DNA of 44,405 nt, taken from an uncultured Bacteroidales bacterium (GTDB taxonomy: Bacteria > Bacteroidota > Bacteroidia > Bacteroidales > JAUNSR01). The stretch spans positions 1 through 44,405 of the forward strand of contig CAMTON010000023.1 in the NCBI GenBank assembly GCA_947074105.1, in the 5' to 3' direction. A program made the translations under genes and the position numbers. The notes beneath the pieces are model-generated. The model did no database searches. It worked only from the letters and a program-made list of their open reading frames with translations, and was not told the DNA's origin. Below, one piece after another: positions 1 through 8,678 of the stretch. The first letter of the stretch is position 1. Each line of letters starts with the position of its first letter.

Positions 1-20
1 ATATAAATCATATTAAACAA

Positions 21-54
21 AAAACGTTGGCGGAAAATTCCGTCAACGTTTTTT
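21..54 (-). terminator. Intrinsic terminator of the OmpA-family gene
   Basis: A near-perfect stem (AAAACGTTGGCGGA pairing with TCCGTCAACGTTTT, one G-T mismatch, 4-nt loop) lies 20 nt past the stop codon of the minus-strand OmpA gene. A-rich flanks on one side and T-rich on the other would make it work in both directions. Confidence 0.85.
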
Positions 55-73
55 GTTTATCTTTTAAATCAGA

Positions 74-754
74 TTAAAGCTTTCCTTTTTTTGCCTGCTT
101 TATCATCTCTTTATTAGGAATAAGATAAAAAGTGACTCTTCTGTTTTTACGTCTGTTTAACATAGAATCATTAGTTTCCACCGGTAACGAATCCGCATAA
201 GAAACTACTTCAAGTCTTTTTTTATCAAGTCTGTTGGTGACAAACCAGTTCTCAAGAGCTTTTGCTCTTGCCAATGAAATTGATTCAAGGTAACTTTTTG
301 ATCCCGTATTATCAGTATGAACTCCAACAACAAGATCAGTCGTATTTTTACGTACAAAAGTCAGAATAGGTCTAAGACTTAAATCTGCCATTTCAGTAAA
401 AGTAGAATCATTGTTCTGAAAAAGTGATTCAGTCGGAATAGATATTTCCAGGACCTCTCCGCCTCTCAATCTTTTTATTGTAACATTTTTAATTGAAGAA
501 AAATATTTTTCCTGTTTCTGCATGTAGCTGGAAATATTACTACCTGCTTTTCCTGAAATTTCTTCACCAAGGAAATCACTTTCTTTTAATTCTTCATTTT
601 TATTATTTTGCAGCCTGAAAACAGAAAGAGTTTTTGAAAGTCTCTCACTTTTCCCGACAGAAACCATCATATTTTTGAATAATGCTATTTCTGCAAAGCA
701 GTGAGAATTAAAAGAAAATAATGAAAGGAAAAATATGAATAAAACTTTTTTCAT
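74..754 (-). CDS. OmpA-family peptidoglycan-associated outer-membrane protein
   Basis: This 226-residue protein starts with a hydrophobic signal peptide (about residues 1-21, ending near HCFAE) and ends with an OmpA_C-like domain (about 110-215). That domain carries VGVHTDNTG, SLARAKALENW and NRRKNRRVTFYLIP, the segments that hold the Asp and Arg that grip diaminopimelate in peptidoglycan. The middle (22-110) has no family I recognise. The likely role is anchoring the outer membrane to the wall. The last residues (NKEMIKQAKKGKL) closely resemble the tail of the OmpA lipoprotein at 22998-23684, so the two are paralogues. It is followed by a strong hairpin terminator and lies 55 nt downstream of the small acidic protein gene. 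The family assignment is firm; a specific function is unknown. Confidence 0.85.
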   Translation of the reverse strand: MKKVLFIFFLSLFSFNSHCFAEIALFKNMMVSVGKSERLSKTLSVFRLQNNKNEELKESDFLGEEISGKAGSNISSYMQKQEKYFSSIKNVTIKRLRGGEVLEISIPTESLFQNNDSTFTEMADLSLRPILTFVRKNTTDLVVGVHTDNTGSKSYLESISLARAKALENWFVTNRLDKKRLEVVSYADSLPVETNDSMLNRRKNRRVTFYLIPNKEMIKQAKKGKL

Positions 755-808
755 AAGGATTTAATATTCAGAAAATAAGATCAATAGTTTAACAATCTGA
801 ATATGATA

Positions 809-1120
809 TTAATCATCAAGAGATTCTTCATAATCGAACTCTCCTTCTACAACAAACAGGACTTCTTCTCTTACAAATTCAAAACCATCACGTTTAGAAT
901 TCTTCATAATATAATCAAGTAAGTCTTCCATATCTACTTCCGGATCCTCTTCCAATGTAGGATCAAGCATACCCTGACTTTCAAAATAATCATATATAAC
1001 ATCAGTTATGTATGTAATATCATCGTCAGAAAACTTTCCTTTAACTTCCTGCGGAAGACTATTCTGTATAAATTTTACCGCTTCCTGATCGTCGTAGATC
1101 AGATCTTCTATCTCTTTCAT
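809..1120 (-). CDS. Small acidic conserved hypothetical protein
   Basis: A 103-residue soluble protein, strongly acidic (many Asp/Glu, ending EGEFDYEESLDD), with no signal peptide, membrane segment or cysteine. Codon use matches the neighbours and the ATG is in frame with no competitor, so I take it as a real gene. The sequence looks like a short all-helical protein (IEDLIYDDQEAVKFIQNSL; VDMEDLLDYIMKN). I recall similar short acidic hypothetical proteins in Bacteroidales but cannot name a family. It is transcribed toward the OmpA gene with a 55-nt gap and may share its transcript. The function is unknown. Confidence 0.7.
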   Translation of the reverse strand: MKEIEDLIYDDQEAVKFIQNSLPQEVKGKFSDDDITYITDVIYDYFESQGMLDPTLEEDPEVDMEDLLDYIMKNSKRDGFEFVREEVLFVVEGEFDYEESLDD

Positions 1121-1265
1121 AATTTCGTTTTTTATAAATTAAAAAAATCGTTCTTTTTTAAAATAGCATAAATGCCACATTTAAATGTAAATATATACAT
1201 TCAGAACCTATAAGACAAACAATGATATATAAAATGAGTTTGTATTTAGGTCAACAATATTAATT

Positions 1266-3599
1266 TCAGAATTCAAGTTTGCGCTGTCTTATAAGATACT
1301 GATCTAAAAGAAAACCCAGTTTTTGTGAATCTGAAGTAAAATCAATATCAGCAGAATAACATTCCTGAATCTTGTTATCAAGCGCAAGGTGAAGTATTCT
1401 TAATTTCTCCGGCATTGTCAGAGGGTCATAAAGCTGAGCCAAAGATCTGTCGGAATAGAGAGCTCTGAGATTGAGAATATCCGAAACAATACTTTCAATT
1501 TCTTTTATCTGTTGTTTTTTCAGTTTCGGAAAAGGAAAACTATTATAACAAAGTTGCCCAGAATATCTGAAATCATTTTTTAAACGCCCTGCTATGCTTC
1601 TTACCCACAAAACATGCATCGAAGAAGATAAGACTCCAAACATCCATAAAGGAGCCTCATATATTACGAATGCCGAATCAGAAATAACCACAGTTTCCTC
1701 AATATATCCGATCGGTATATATTCCCTCTTTTCAGAAGAAACGCGGGGAATTACTATTGCCTTTTTCTGCGGAATAAAAAACTCTCTGAATTGATGAGGT
1801 CTTTCAGCCAGTCTGCGACCTTTTATATCCGAACTCGACAATCTGAATTCTTTTGTTTTAAGAATACGTTCTTTTATTTCTGGAATTTCAGAAATCTCTT
1901 CAAGATATTCATCAGAAATCCACAGACAGAAGCGGCGCTCGCCTTTTATAAGTTCCCTTGCACCTAAAAACGGATATATCACATTTTCAAGAGTAGGATA
2001 ATGATTAATGAGGTCATTCTTTTCTTCTTCTGAAAGAATAAGATTCCCATTATCATATGCCATCGCTCCAAAGTTTATTTTCGGAATTCCGTCCGGTGCT
2101 TTATAATTTTTCTCGATAGCAACAGGAAAGCCAGCCGTAAGATAAGGAGTTATGGCTTTTACTGCTATTTTTTTTCCTTCATCAAAAAGGTAACGTACTT
2201 TCTTATTTGAATTATCAACACCAATAATAACACATGTCACCCCAGCTTTATCTTTTGCATTATTAGACCATAGAAAAGATGTATGAGCAAACGATATTGA
2301 CAATCCCAAATCAAAAATGGGCTGCCAGATTAAACTAACCTGTTCACCCTGCGTAATTGAGTTTGTAGCAACAAAAGCAAAAGCACCCTTAGTATGCATT
2401 ATAAACTTAGAAGCAAGCCAGAACCAGTTAGTTATATAGTCAAGGACTTTATTATTTTTAAGATCTTTGAGGACATACTCCGAATCTTTTCTCTGCTGCA
2501 GACTTTGCATCTTACTTCCGGCAAAGGGAGGGTTTCCCATAATAAAAACTTCAGTTTCATTTTTATGAGAACACACATCTGACCAGTCTGTAAGACATGA
2601 ATTAGCACAATGAATATTTATAAGTTTCTTTAAAGGAAGAACATCGATCTGTACATCAGAGAACTCTTCTTTAAATACTGCATTCATCTGATGTTCCACA
2701 AGCCATAGAGACAGCATTGCTGTCTGACATATGAATTCATCTATCTCAATTCCGTAAAACTGATCAAGAGAAACACATACAAACGGAATTGAACGTTGTC
2801 CGAAAGAGAGCTCTCTTATTCTTTTCCATATTTTAATCTCCAGCCCTCTGAGCTCTTTATATGTCACAATAAGAAAATTCCCGTTGCCACACGCAGGATC
2901 AAAGAATTTCATCAATGAAATTCTTGTAAGTAAAGCATTAAGTTTCTTTTTGTTATTATATGATTTATCAAATTCTGCGTAAAGATTATCAAGAAAAAGA
3001 GGCCTTATAAGCTTCATTATATTCGGTATACTGGTATAATGAATACCAAGGGTATACCTTTCTTCGCTTGTAATAACCGATTGGATTATGGATCCGAAAA
3101 TATCAGGATTTATAAGTGTCCAGTCCAGATTACAGCATTCAAGTATCAACTCGCGCGCTCTCTGATCGAGATAAGGAATCTTTATTTTATCACTGAAAAG
3201 GCCTCCGTTCACATAAGGAAACTGTGCCACATCAGTGTCGGTCATACTGCGACTATAAGTATCCATAGCAATAAATGCGCGTGAAAGATAATCTGAAAGA
3301 TTGTTTCCGTCTTCTTCCGTATATTTTTTCAGAGAATCTGAAAACAGACTTTTTGAAAAAATTCCGATATCATCAGCAAAAAAACAAAACAAAAGCCTTG
3401 TTAGAAAAATATTATAATCCAGATCATTTATTCTGTTTTCTCTGTCTTTATTAACGGATTGAATCCACTGATTCAATTGCGACATTTTTCTGGCAGCTTC
3501 AAGATCATAAAGATTTTCAATATCATTGTTGAAATCCTCAATTTTAAGGACATATTCATTATTTAATGAATTAATCCCATCATTTATATTAGAAGCCAT
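1266..3599 (-). CDS. MmeI-type adenine-specific DNA methyltransferase lacking the nuclease domain
   Basis: A 777-residue protein in the layout of MmeI-like type IIL/IIG enzymes. It has a helical connector (about 30-200, with AARKMSQLNQWIQSV and FFADDIGIF), then an amino-methyltransferase core with SAM motif I DPACGNGNF (234-242) and catalytic motif IV NPPF (356-359). A target-recognition region and C-terminal helices follow (about 520-777, with RELIKGERRFCLWI and CYNSFPFPKL). Full MmeI-type enzymes are about 900 residues and begin with a nuclease domain of roughly 150 residues carrying a D...ExK site. Here the protein starts directly at the connector, so only modification is expected. I use the ATG at 3599: the longer reading begins at TTG (3626) next to the upstream terminator. 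No separate nuclease gene is adjacent. It could be an orphan methyltransferase or half of a split system. Confidence 0.85.
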   Translation of the reverse strand: MASNINDGINSLNNEYVLKIEDFNNDIENLYDLEAARKMSQLNQWIQSVNKDRENRINDLDYNIFLTRLLFCFFADDIGIFSKSLFSDSLKKYTEEDGNNLSDYLSRAFIAMDTYSRSMTDTDVAQFPYVNGGLFSDKIKIPYLDQRARELILECCNLDWTLINPDIFGSIIQSVITSEERYTLGIHYTSIPNIMKLIRPLFLDNLYAEFDKSYNNKKKLNALLTRISLMKFFDPACGNGNFLIVTYKELRGLEIKIWKRIRELSFGQRSIPFVCVSLDQFYGIEIDEFICQTAMLSLWLVEHQMNAVFKEEFSDVQIDVLPLKKLINIHCANSCLTDWSDVCSHKNETEVFIMGNPPFAGSKMQSLQQRKDSEYVLKDLKNNKVLDYITNWFWLASKFIMHTKGAFAFVATNSITQGEQVSLIWQPIFDLGLSISFAHTSFLWSNNAKDKAGVTCVIIGVDNSNKKVRYLFDEGKKIAVKAITPYLTAGFPVAIEKNYKAPDGIPKINFGAMAYDNGNLILSEEEKNDLINHYPTLENVIYPFLGARELIKGERRFCLWISDEYLEEISEIPEIKERILKTKEFRLSSSDIKGRRLAERPHQFREFFIPQKKAIVIPRVSSEKREYIPIGYIEETVVISDSAFVIYEAPLWMFGVLSSSMHVLWVRSIAGRLKNDFRYSGQLCYNSFPFPKLKKQQIKEIESIVSDILNLRALYSDRSLAQLYDPLTMPEKLRILHLALDNKIQECYSADIDFTSDSQKLGFLLDQYLIRQRKLEF

Positions 3600-3627
3600 T
3601 ATATGATAAAATAATGTGTAAAACAAT

Positions 3628-3665
3628 TAAAAATAGATCGTTTCAAAAAAGATGAAACGATCTAT
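3628..3665 (-). terminator. Intrinsic terminator of rlmI
   Basis: A perfect 12-bp stem (ATAGATCGTTTC / GAAACGATCTAT) with a 9-nt loop, followed on the minus strand by a T-rich run (TTTTTAATTG). It sits between rlmI and the methyltransferase gene, so the latter should have its own promoter. Confidence 0.85.
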
Positions 3666-3705
3666 ATGAATATAATTTATCAAAAATTCAATCAATTATC
3701 AGGTC

Positions 3706-4890
3706 CTATTCCACGTAAAGGACAAGACCTTTAAGATATTCTCCTTCCGGATGATAGATATTGATCGGATGATCAAGAGGCTGAGTCATCTGATGAATAA
3801 TTCTCACGCGGCGTCCGCTTTGTGCAGCAGCACTGAATACTGCAAGACGGAAGTTCTCTTTCGAGACAACCTGAGAGCAAGAGAAAGTAAACAGAACACC
3901 TCCCGGTTTGATCTTTTCAAATGCTTTTGCATTAAGTTTTCTGTATCCCTGAAGCGCATTTCTCAACACATTCTTATGTTTGGCAAAAGCCGGTGGATCC
4001 AGAATAATAAGATCATATTGATCTCCCATACGATCAAGATATTTGAAAGCATCTTCAGCGAAAGCCTGATGACGCTCGTCGCCCGGGAAATTAAGCTCGA
4101 CATTTTTCTTTGTAAGATCGATTGCTTTAGCCGAAGAGTCAACCGAATGAACAAGTTTGGCTCCGCCTCTCATCGCATAAAAAGAAAAACCTCCAGTATA
4201 ACAAAACATATTAAGAACCGATCTTCCATTAGAGAATTTCTCCACAATAGAGCGGTTTTCTCTCTGATCTACAAAGAATCCTGTTTTCTGACCTCTCAGC
4301 CAGTCCACATGAAATTTAAGTCCGTTCTCGAGAGCTATATCTGAATTATTATATTCTCCTATCAGATATCCGTTTTCAGCGCCAAGATCTGCTTTATACG
4401 GCAAAGTCGTTTCTGATTTATAATAAACATTTTTAATCTTTGCTCCGGATACTTCAACAAGTGCTTTTGCAAGAATATCTCTTACATAATGCATTCCCGG
4501 TGTATGAGCCTGCATTACCGCTGTATCATGATACACATCAACGATAAGCCCCGGAAGATAATCTCCTTCTCCATGAACCAGTCTATATGTATTATTATTC
4601 TCAGTAATAAGCCCTAGGCTTTCTCTCATTCCGAATGCAACTTCAAGACGCTTTTTCCAGAAATCAAAATCAATAGGTTCATTTTCAAAAGTCAGCACTC
4701 TGACAGCTATACTACCGATCTGATAATGACCAAGAGCGATAAATTTATTATTTGAATCAATAACTTCAACCACATCTCCTTCTTCAGGTTGAGCTTCAAA
4801 TCTAGCTATGGCACCTGAAAATATCCATGGGTGGAATCTTTTTAATGAATCTTCTTTTCCCGGTTTAAGTTGAATTTTTATAAATTTCAT
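3706..4890 (-). CDS. rlmI: 23S rRNA (cytosine-C5) methyltransferase, RlmI family
   Basis: A 394-residue class I SAM-dependent RNA methyltransferase. An N-terminal PUA domain (about 1-75, KPGKEDSLKRFHPWIFSGAI) is followed by a linker with GLIVDVY, then the Rossmann methyltransferase domain. That domain carries FFVDQRENRS, the SAM loop NMFCYTGGFSFYA (around 230), DLIILDPPAFAKHK and FSCSQVVS. The DPPAF motif and the conserved Ser-Cys-Ser segment match the RlmI/YccW group, which makes m5C1962 in E. coli 23S rRNA. The exact target here is inferred. It is bounded on both sides by hairpin terminators, so it is probably monocistronic. Confidence 0.88.
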   Translation of the reverse strand: MKFIKIQLKPGKEDSLKRFHPWIFSGAIARFEAQPEEGDVVEVIDSNNKFIALGHYQIGSIAVRVLTFENEPIDFDFWKKRLEVAFGMRESLGLITENNNTYRLVHGEGDYLPGLIVDVYHDTAVMQAHTPGMHYVRDILAKALVEVSGAKIKNVYYKSETTLPYKADLGAENGYLIGEYNNSDIALENGLKFHVDWLRGQKTGFFVDQRENRSIVEKFSNGRSVLNMFCYTGGFSFYAMRGGAKLVHSVDSSAKAIDLTKKNVELNFPGDERHQAFAEDAFKYLDRMGDQYDLIILDPPAFAKHKNVLRNALQGYRKLNAKAFEKIKPGGVLFTFSCSQVVSKENFRLAVFSAAAQSGRRVRIIHQMTQPLDHPINIYHPEGEYLKGLVLYVE

Positions 4891-4906
4891 CTTTCGTATA
4901 TTTATT

Positions 4907-4947
4907 AATAAAGACTGAAGCTTAAAATAAACTTCAGTCTTTATTTA
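4907..4947 (-). terminator. Hairpin terminator after rseP
   Basis: A perfect 14-bp stem (AATAAAGACTGAAG / CTTCAGTCTTTATT) in the 78-nt gap between rseP and rlmI. The T-run after it on the minus strand is short, so termination may be partial. Confidence 0.7.
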
Positions 4948-4968
4948 TTTCATTTCAATGTAAATCAA

Positions 4969-6285
4969 TTATTTAAAAAGCAGTTTGATGATATCGTTAC
5001 CGTTTGCAAATATCATAAGAGCAAAAAGAATAAGCATCCCTGCTACCTGTGCACGTTCAAGGAATTTCTCACTCGGTTTTCTGCGTGTTATAATCTCATA
5101 CAACAGGAAGAATATATGACCGCCGTCAAGAGCCGGTATAGGAAGTATATTCATAAAACCAAGCATTATAGAAAGAAGAGCAGTAAGACTCCAGAATGAA
5201 TACCAGTTCCATGCAGACGGGAAGATATTACCTATCGCAATAAAACCACCCAGGCTCTGAGCTCCTTCTTTTGTGAAAAGATATTTAAGTGAAGAAACGT
5301 ATCCGGCAAGTCGGTCATAACATTTATGTATTCCTACAGGAAACGATTGCCAGAAAGTATATTTCTTATATTCAATGTTATAAAAGAAACTCATATCTTT
5401 TAGAGAGACTCCGATTTTCCCTGCTTCGTCTATTACTACGGGAATAGTCATCATCTCACCGTTACGATATAAAGAAACATCAATTTTCGAATCTTTATTT
5501 TCAGCAAGCTTTGCCACGACCTCAGAGTACGAAGAAGCCGGTACAGAATTAATTGCCACGACACTGTCATTAACCATCATTCCTGCCTGCGAAGCATGAC
5601 TATCAGCAACAACATCTCCTACAACGAAAGGTAATCTTACCCAGGTGAATTTCGTATTTCCCAAAGCTATTATGTTATTCATAAAATCTTCAGGAATATA
5701 AATATCTTCGAAATTACCGTTTCTTTTCACCGTAACTATTCCGGCTTCCCCCAGCTTCTGAAGATCAAGCTCCTTCATTTCCTGTCCATCAACAGAATAT
5801 ATAATATCTCCGTCCTGAAAACCTACACTTTTTCCATATTCGGAAAATTCCATTCCGTTTGTCATGTTTCTCAGTGGAAGGATAGCATCTCCCCAATGGT
5901 AAGCGATGCCTGCATATATCAAAACAGCCAGAATAAAATTAAACAAGACACCACCACCCATGATAAGAAGTCGCGGAAATGCTTTCTTTGAGCGGAATTC
6001 CCATGGCTGTGGCGGCTTAGCCAACTGCTCCTTGTCCATAGATTCGTCAATCATACCCGCAATTTTCACATAACCGCCGAGTGGAAGCCAGCCTACTCCG
6101 TATTCTGTATGAGAATTCTTTGGTTTAAACTTAAAAAGTGAAAACCATGGATTAAAAAACAAATAAAACTTTTCCACGCGAACCTTAAAGATTCTGGCAA
6201 AAATAAAATGCCCGAATTCATGTACGATTACTAAAATTGAAAAAGCCAATATCAATTGTAAAGCTTTTATTAAAAAAACCTGCAT
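4969..6285 (-). CDS. rseP: RIP-type zinc metalloprotease RseP (site-2 protease)
   Basis: A 438-residue inner-membrane protease of family M50. The first membrane helix contains the zinc-binding HEFGH (residues 22-26). The conserved GVGWLPLGGYVKIAGM loop follows, then a second helix (GGGVLFNFILAVLIY), two PDZ-like regions (about 140-300), and the third zinc ligand in NILPIPALDGGHIFF near the C-terminus. In other bacteria this enzyme cuts membrane-bound anti-sigma factors and remnant signal peptides. It lies 92 nt after dxr in the same direction, a common bacterial arrangement. On the minus strand a -7-like TATTTTTG stands about 25 nt before the ATG (plus strand 6311-6318), so rseP may also have its own promoter. 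Confidence 0.93.
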   Translation of the reverse strand: MQVFLIKALQLILAFSILVIVHEFGHFIFARIFKVRVEKFYLFFNPWFSLFKFKPKNSHTEYGVGWLPLGGYVKIAGMIDESMDKEQLAKPPQPWEFRSKKAFPRLLIMGGGVLFNFILAVLIYAGIAYHWGDAILPLRNMTNGMEFSEYGKSVGFQDGDIIYSVDGQEMKELDLQKLGEAGIVTVKRNGNFEDIYIPEDFMNNIIALGNTKFTWVRLPFVVGDVVADSHASQAGMMVNDSVVAINSVPASSYSEVVAKLAENKDSKIDVSLYRNGEMMTIPVVIDEAGKIGVSLKDMSFFYNIEYKKYTFWQSFPVGIHKCYDRLAGYVSSLKYLFTKEGAQSLGGFIAIGNIFPSAWNWYSFWSLTALLSIMLGFMNILPIPALDGGHIFFLLYEIITRRKPSEKFLERAQVAGMLILFALMIFANGNDIIKLLFK

Positions 6286-6310
6286 AGTATCTGTATTAAT
6301 TTTAAAAGTG

Positions 6311-6318
6311 CAAAAATA
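6311..6318 (-). promoter_or_regulatory. Possible -7 box for rseP
   Basis: The minus strand reads TATTTTTG, matching the Bacteroidota TAnnTTTG -7 element. No clear TTTG -33 element is found at 19-20 nt, so the call is tentative. Confidence 0.4.
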
Positions 6319-6377
6319 GTCTAATTTTCAATCTTATATTATAATAATTAAGATGAAATAACCAATTTCATGGAAGT

Positions 6378-7529
6378 TTATAATTTGGATTGAGCGAATA
6401 ATCTAGTCAGTTTATCAGTATTAACATAATCCTCATATCCGGGTTCGGAAATAAACCCAATATGTGCCAAAGCCTCGGCAATTATATCCGACATCTGATA
6501 AAAAGAACATTTATCTTTCAAAAAAGCATCAACAACAACTTCATTGGCTGCATTCAGTATACAAGGCGCATTTCCGCCTCTTCCGATAGCTTCAAAAGAA
6601 AGTGCAAGATTTGGAAATCTTTCCATATCAGGTTTCTCAAATGTCAGGTTTGCGTAATCGCCCAATTGCATTTTAGGATTTATGTTACTCGCCATTCTGT
6701 ATGGATATGACAAAGCGTAAGCGATAGGGACCTTCATATCAGGCATGCCAAGCTGGGCTTTTACCGCTCCGTCCTTAAACTGCACCATAGAATGTATTAT
6801 AGACTGAGGATGAACCACAACATCGATCTGATCAATATTAAGATCAAAAAGCCATTTCGCTTCTATCATCTCAAAACCTTTATTCATAAGAGTAGCTGAA
6901 TCAATCGTGATTTTCGCTCCCATATCCCAGTTTGGATGTTTCAAAGCCTGTGCCGCAGTTACAGAATACAAATCATCCTTAGAAAGAAGTCTGAAAGGCC
7001 CACCGGAAGCAGTAAGCATTATTTTATCTACCGGATTATGAAATTCTCCTACAAGACACTGAAAAATTGCAGAATGTTCCGAGTCAACAGGAAGTATTGC
7101 CACCTTATGATCCTGAATAAGATTTTTTATAAGCTCTCCGGCTACAACAAGAGTCTCTTTATTTGCCAAGGCTATATTTTTGCCTGCTTTGATAGCATTT
7201 ATAACAGGTCTCAGACCGGAATATCCTACCATCGCCGCTACTACAAGATCGATATCTGCGGTTTCCACAATCTGCGCTATCGCATCCTGACCGGCAAAAA
7301 CTTTTATATCTTCATCTTTCAATGCATCCTTAACATACTGATATTTTTCTTCATTAGCTATGACAACACTGTCCGGTTTAAATTTCAACGCCTGCCTAAT
7401 CAATAAGTCGGCATTATTGTTCGCAGTCAATATCAGAACTTCAAAGTTATCATTATGTTCCGATATTACATCAAGGGTCTGGGTTCCGATAGAACCTGTA
7501 GAACCAAGTATTGCTATCTTTTTTTTCAT
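6378..7529 (-). CDS. dxr: 1-deoxy-D-xylulose 5-phosphate reductoisomerase
   Basis: A 383-residue enzyme of the MEP isoprenoid pathway, converting DXP to MEP with NADPH and a divalent metal. The N-terminal Rossmann fold shows KKIAILGSTGSIGTQTLDVI (2-21). The catalytic domain shows NKETLVVAG, the metal-binding PVDSEHSAIFQ, the substrate loop ASGGPFRLL and MNKGFEMIEA; the C-terminal helical domain follows. Length and motifs are normal. It is 4 nt downstream of the M23-like gene and 92 nt upstream of rseP, so the three form an operon in which isoprenoid (hence undecaprenol) supply sits with envelope genes. Confidence 0.95.
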   Translation of the reverse strand: MKKKIAILGSTGSIGTQTLDVISEHNDNFEVLILTANNNADLLIRQALKFKPDSVVIANEEKYQYVKDALKDEDIKVFAGQDAIAQIVETADIDLVVAAMVGYSGLRPVINAIKAGKNIALANKETLVVAGELIKNLIQDHKVAILPVDSEHSAIFQCLVGEFHNPVDKIMLTASGGPFRLLSKDDLYSVTAAQALKHPNWDMGAKITIDSATLMNKGFEMIEAKWLFDLNIDQIDVVVHPQSIIHSMVQFKDGAVKAQLGMPDMKVPIAYALSYPYRMASNINPKMQLGDYANLTFEKPDMERFPNLALSFEAIGRGGNAPCILNAANEVVVDAFLKDKCSFYQMSDIIAEALAHIGFISEPGYEDYVNTDKLTRLFAQSKL

Positions 7530-7533
7530 TTAA

Positions 7534-8400
7534 TTAAAAGTTAATATATTCTTCAGGGTTTACCATTATGCCGTTATGCCAAAGCTCATAAACTAAAAGC
7601 GGCTGAGAATCATCCAATTCTCGATCTGACATGGTTCCTATTATTTCACCCGTCAATATTTTACTGTTGGTTTCTTTTCTTAAAGAATGAATATTCTTAA
7701 AAATCGATATGAAGTTGTTTTTATGCAAAACCACCACTATATGTTTATTATTCACCGAATATTCAGCAGATATTATAGTTCCTTCAAGCGGATTTGAAAC
7801 AAGCGAATTACGTGCACAAAGAATATTCAGAGAATTTCCCGTTGCCGTTACATTTTCTGTTTCTCTTCTTATCACACCCTTAAGCGGACGCACAAAAGAG
7901 AGTCCTTCCGCAGCATTGTGGGTTATCAGTTCCGAGAGATTATATTTTTCTTCTTCTTCGAAACTTCTTACAAAATCAAGTTCAAGTTGAGATCTGTCAG
8001 GCAGCGATTGCGCCGAAATAAAGATTAATGAATCAGAAGGTATGGAATAATCCTCTTCAAACTTCTGTACTGATTCTGAAGCAAGAATTCTTCTCAGATT
8101 TTCTAAATAGTTGTCTACTTTTCCGCTTTTGATATAAAGGGAATCCATATCAAAATTATTCTGTATCACCTCGGCTTTAGTGGATATGTCCATATATCCG
8201 GGTAAAAAAACCTTAAAAGGAGTGTATATACAGGTAATCACACTAAATAAATAGAATGTTATAAATACGACAAAGCCACCCAGTATTAATTGAGCTCTGG
8301 TCAACGAAATATCCTTTGTACATGTAAGGAAAACGACTTTTACTGATACCGGCAATTTAGCATTAAGCTTCTTAATCCACTTAAATTTATTATTTGTCAT
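7534..8400 (-). CDS. Membrane-anchored M23/LytM-like protein, predicted non-catalytic
   Basis: A 288-residue protein with one membrane helix (about 35-60, LILGGFVVFITFYLFSVITC), a helical region (75-120) and a C-terminal LytM-like beta domain (about 165-285). Active M23 peptidases carry HxxxD and a late HxH as zinc ligands. Here the late motif reads QPLLVYELWHNG where an active enzyme has the order P-H-x-H-x-E, so both histidines are replaced (Leu, Val), and no HxxxD is visible near the domain start. By analogy with EnvC and NlpD it may activate an amidase or act as a scaffold. It is first in the operon with dxr and rseP, with a -7 box (TAGCTTTG) just upstream. Confidence 0.8.
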   Translation of the reverse strand: MTNNKFKWIKKLNAKLPVSVKVVFLTCTKDISLTRAQLILGGFVVFITFYLFSVITCIYTPFKVFLPGYMDISTKAEVIQNNFDMDSLYIKSGKVDNYLENLRRILASESVQKFEEDYSIPSDSLIFISAQSLPDRSQLELDFVRSFEEEEKYNLSELITHNAAEGLSFVRPLKGVIRRETENVTATGNSLNILCARNSLVSNPLEGTIISAEYSVNNKHIVVVLHKNNFISIFKNIHSLRKETNSKILTGEIIGTMSDRELDDSQPLLVYELWHNGIMVNPEEYINF

Positions 8401-8420
8401 TTTTTTGTTTATAGCGAATA

Positions 8421-8428
8421 CAAAGCTA
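8421..8428 (-). promoter_or_regulatory. -7 box of the M23-like/dxr/rseP operon
   Basis: The minus strand reads TAGCTTTG, an exact fit to TAnnTTTG, about 20 nt before the ATG at 8400. The -33 element is not obvious. Confidence 0.55.
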
Positions 8429-8678
8429 ATAAAAAACCATTAACTAAACATTTATGTTAATATATAAAATGATTTCCGCTAAAACAGAAGTCGTTAAAAG
8501 TTGACAAATATATAGGCACTCTGAACTTTATAATTAAAGATGTGTTTTTAAAGTAAAATAAGCAAAAAATTAATTGAAACAACATTACTAAAATAGGATA
8601 ATTAAAATAATAGAACTAATAACATTATCAGTTAAAAAACAAAACAATTCTGATGTCAAACTAATAATTAAGAACAAA

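Noticed and set aside
3751..4344. A 197-codon plus-strand reading frame opposite rlmI
   Set aside because: It lies wholly inside rlmI, whose SAM and DPPAF motifs are clear. The translation has no domain and is Cys/Ser/Phe-rich as expected for an antisense shadow.
6936..7406. A 156-codon plus-strand frame opposite dxr
   Set aside because: Shadow of dxr; its product is full of Tyr, Phe, Cys and Arg with no family resemblance.
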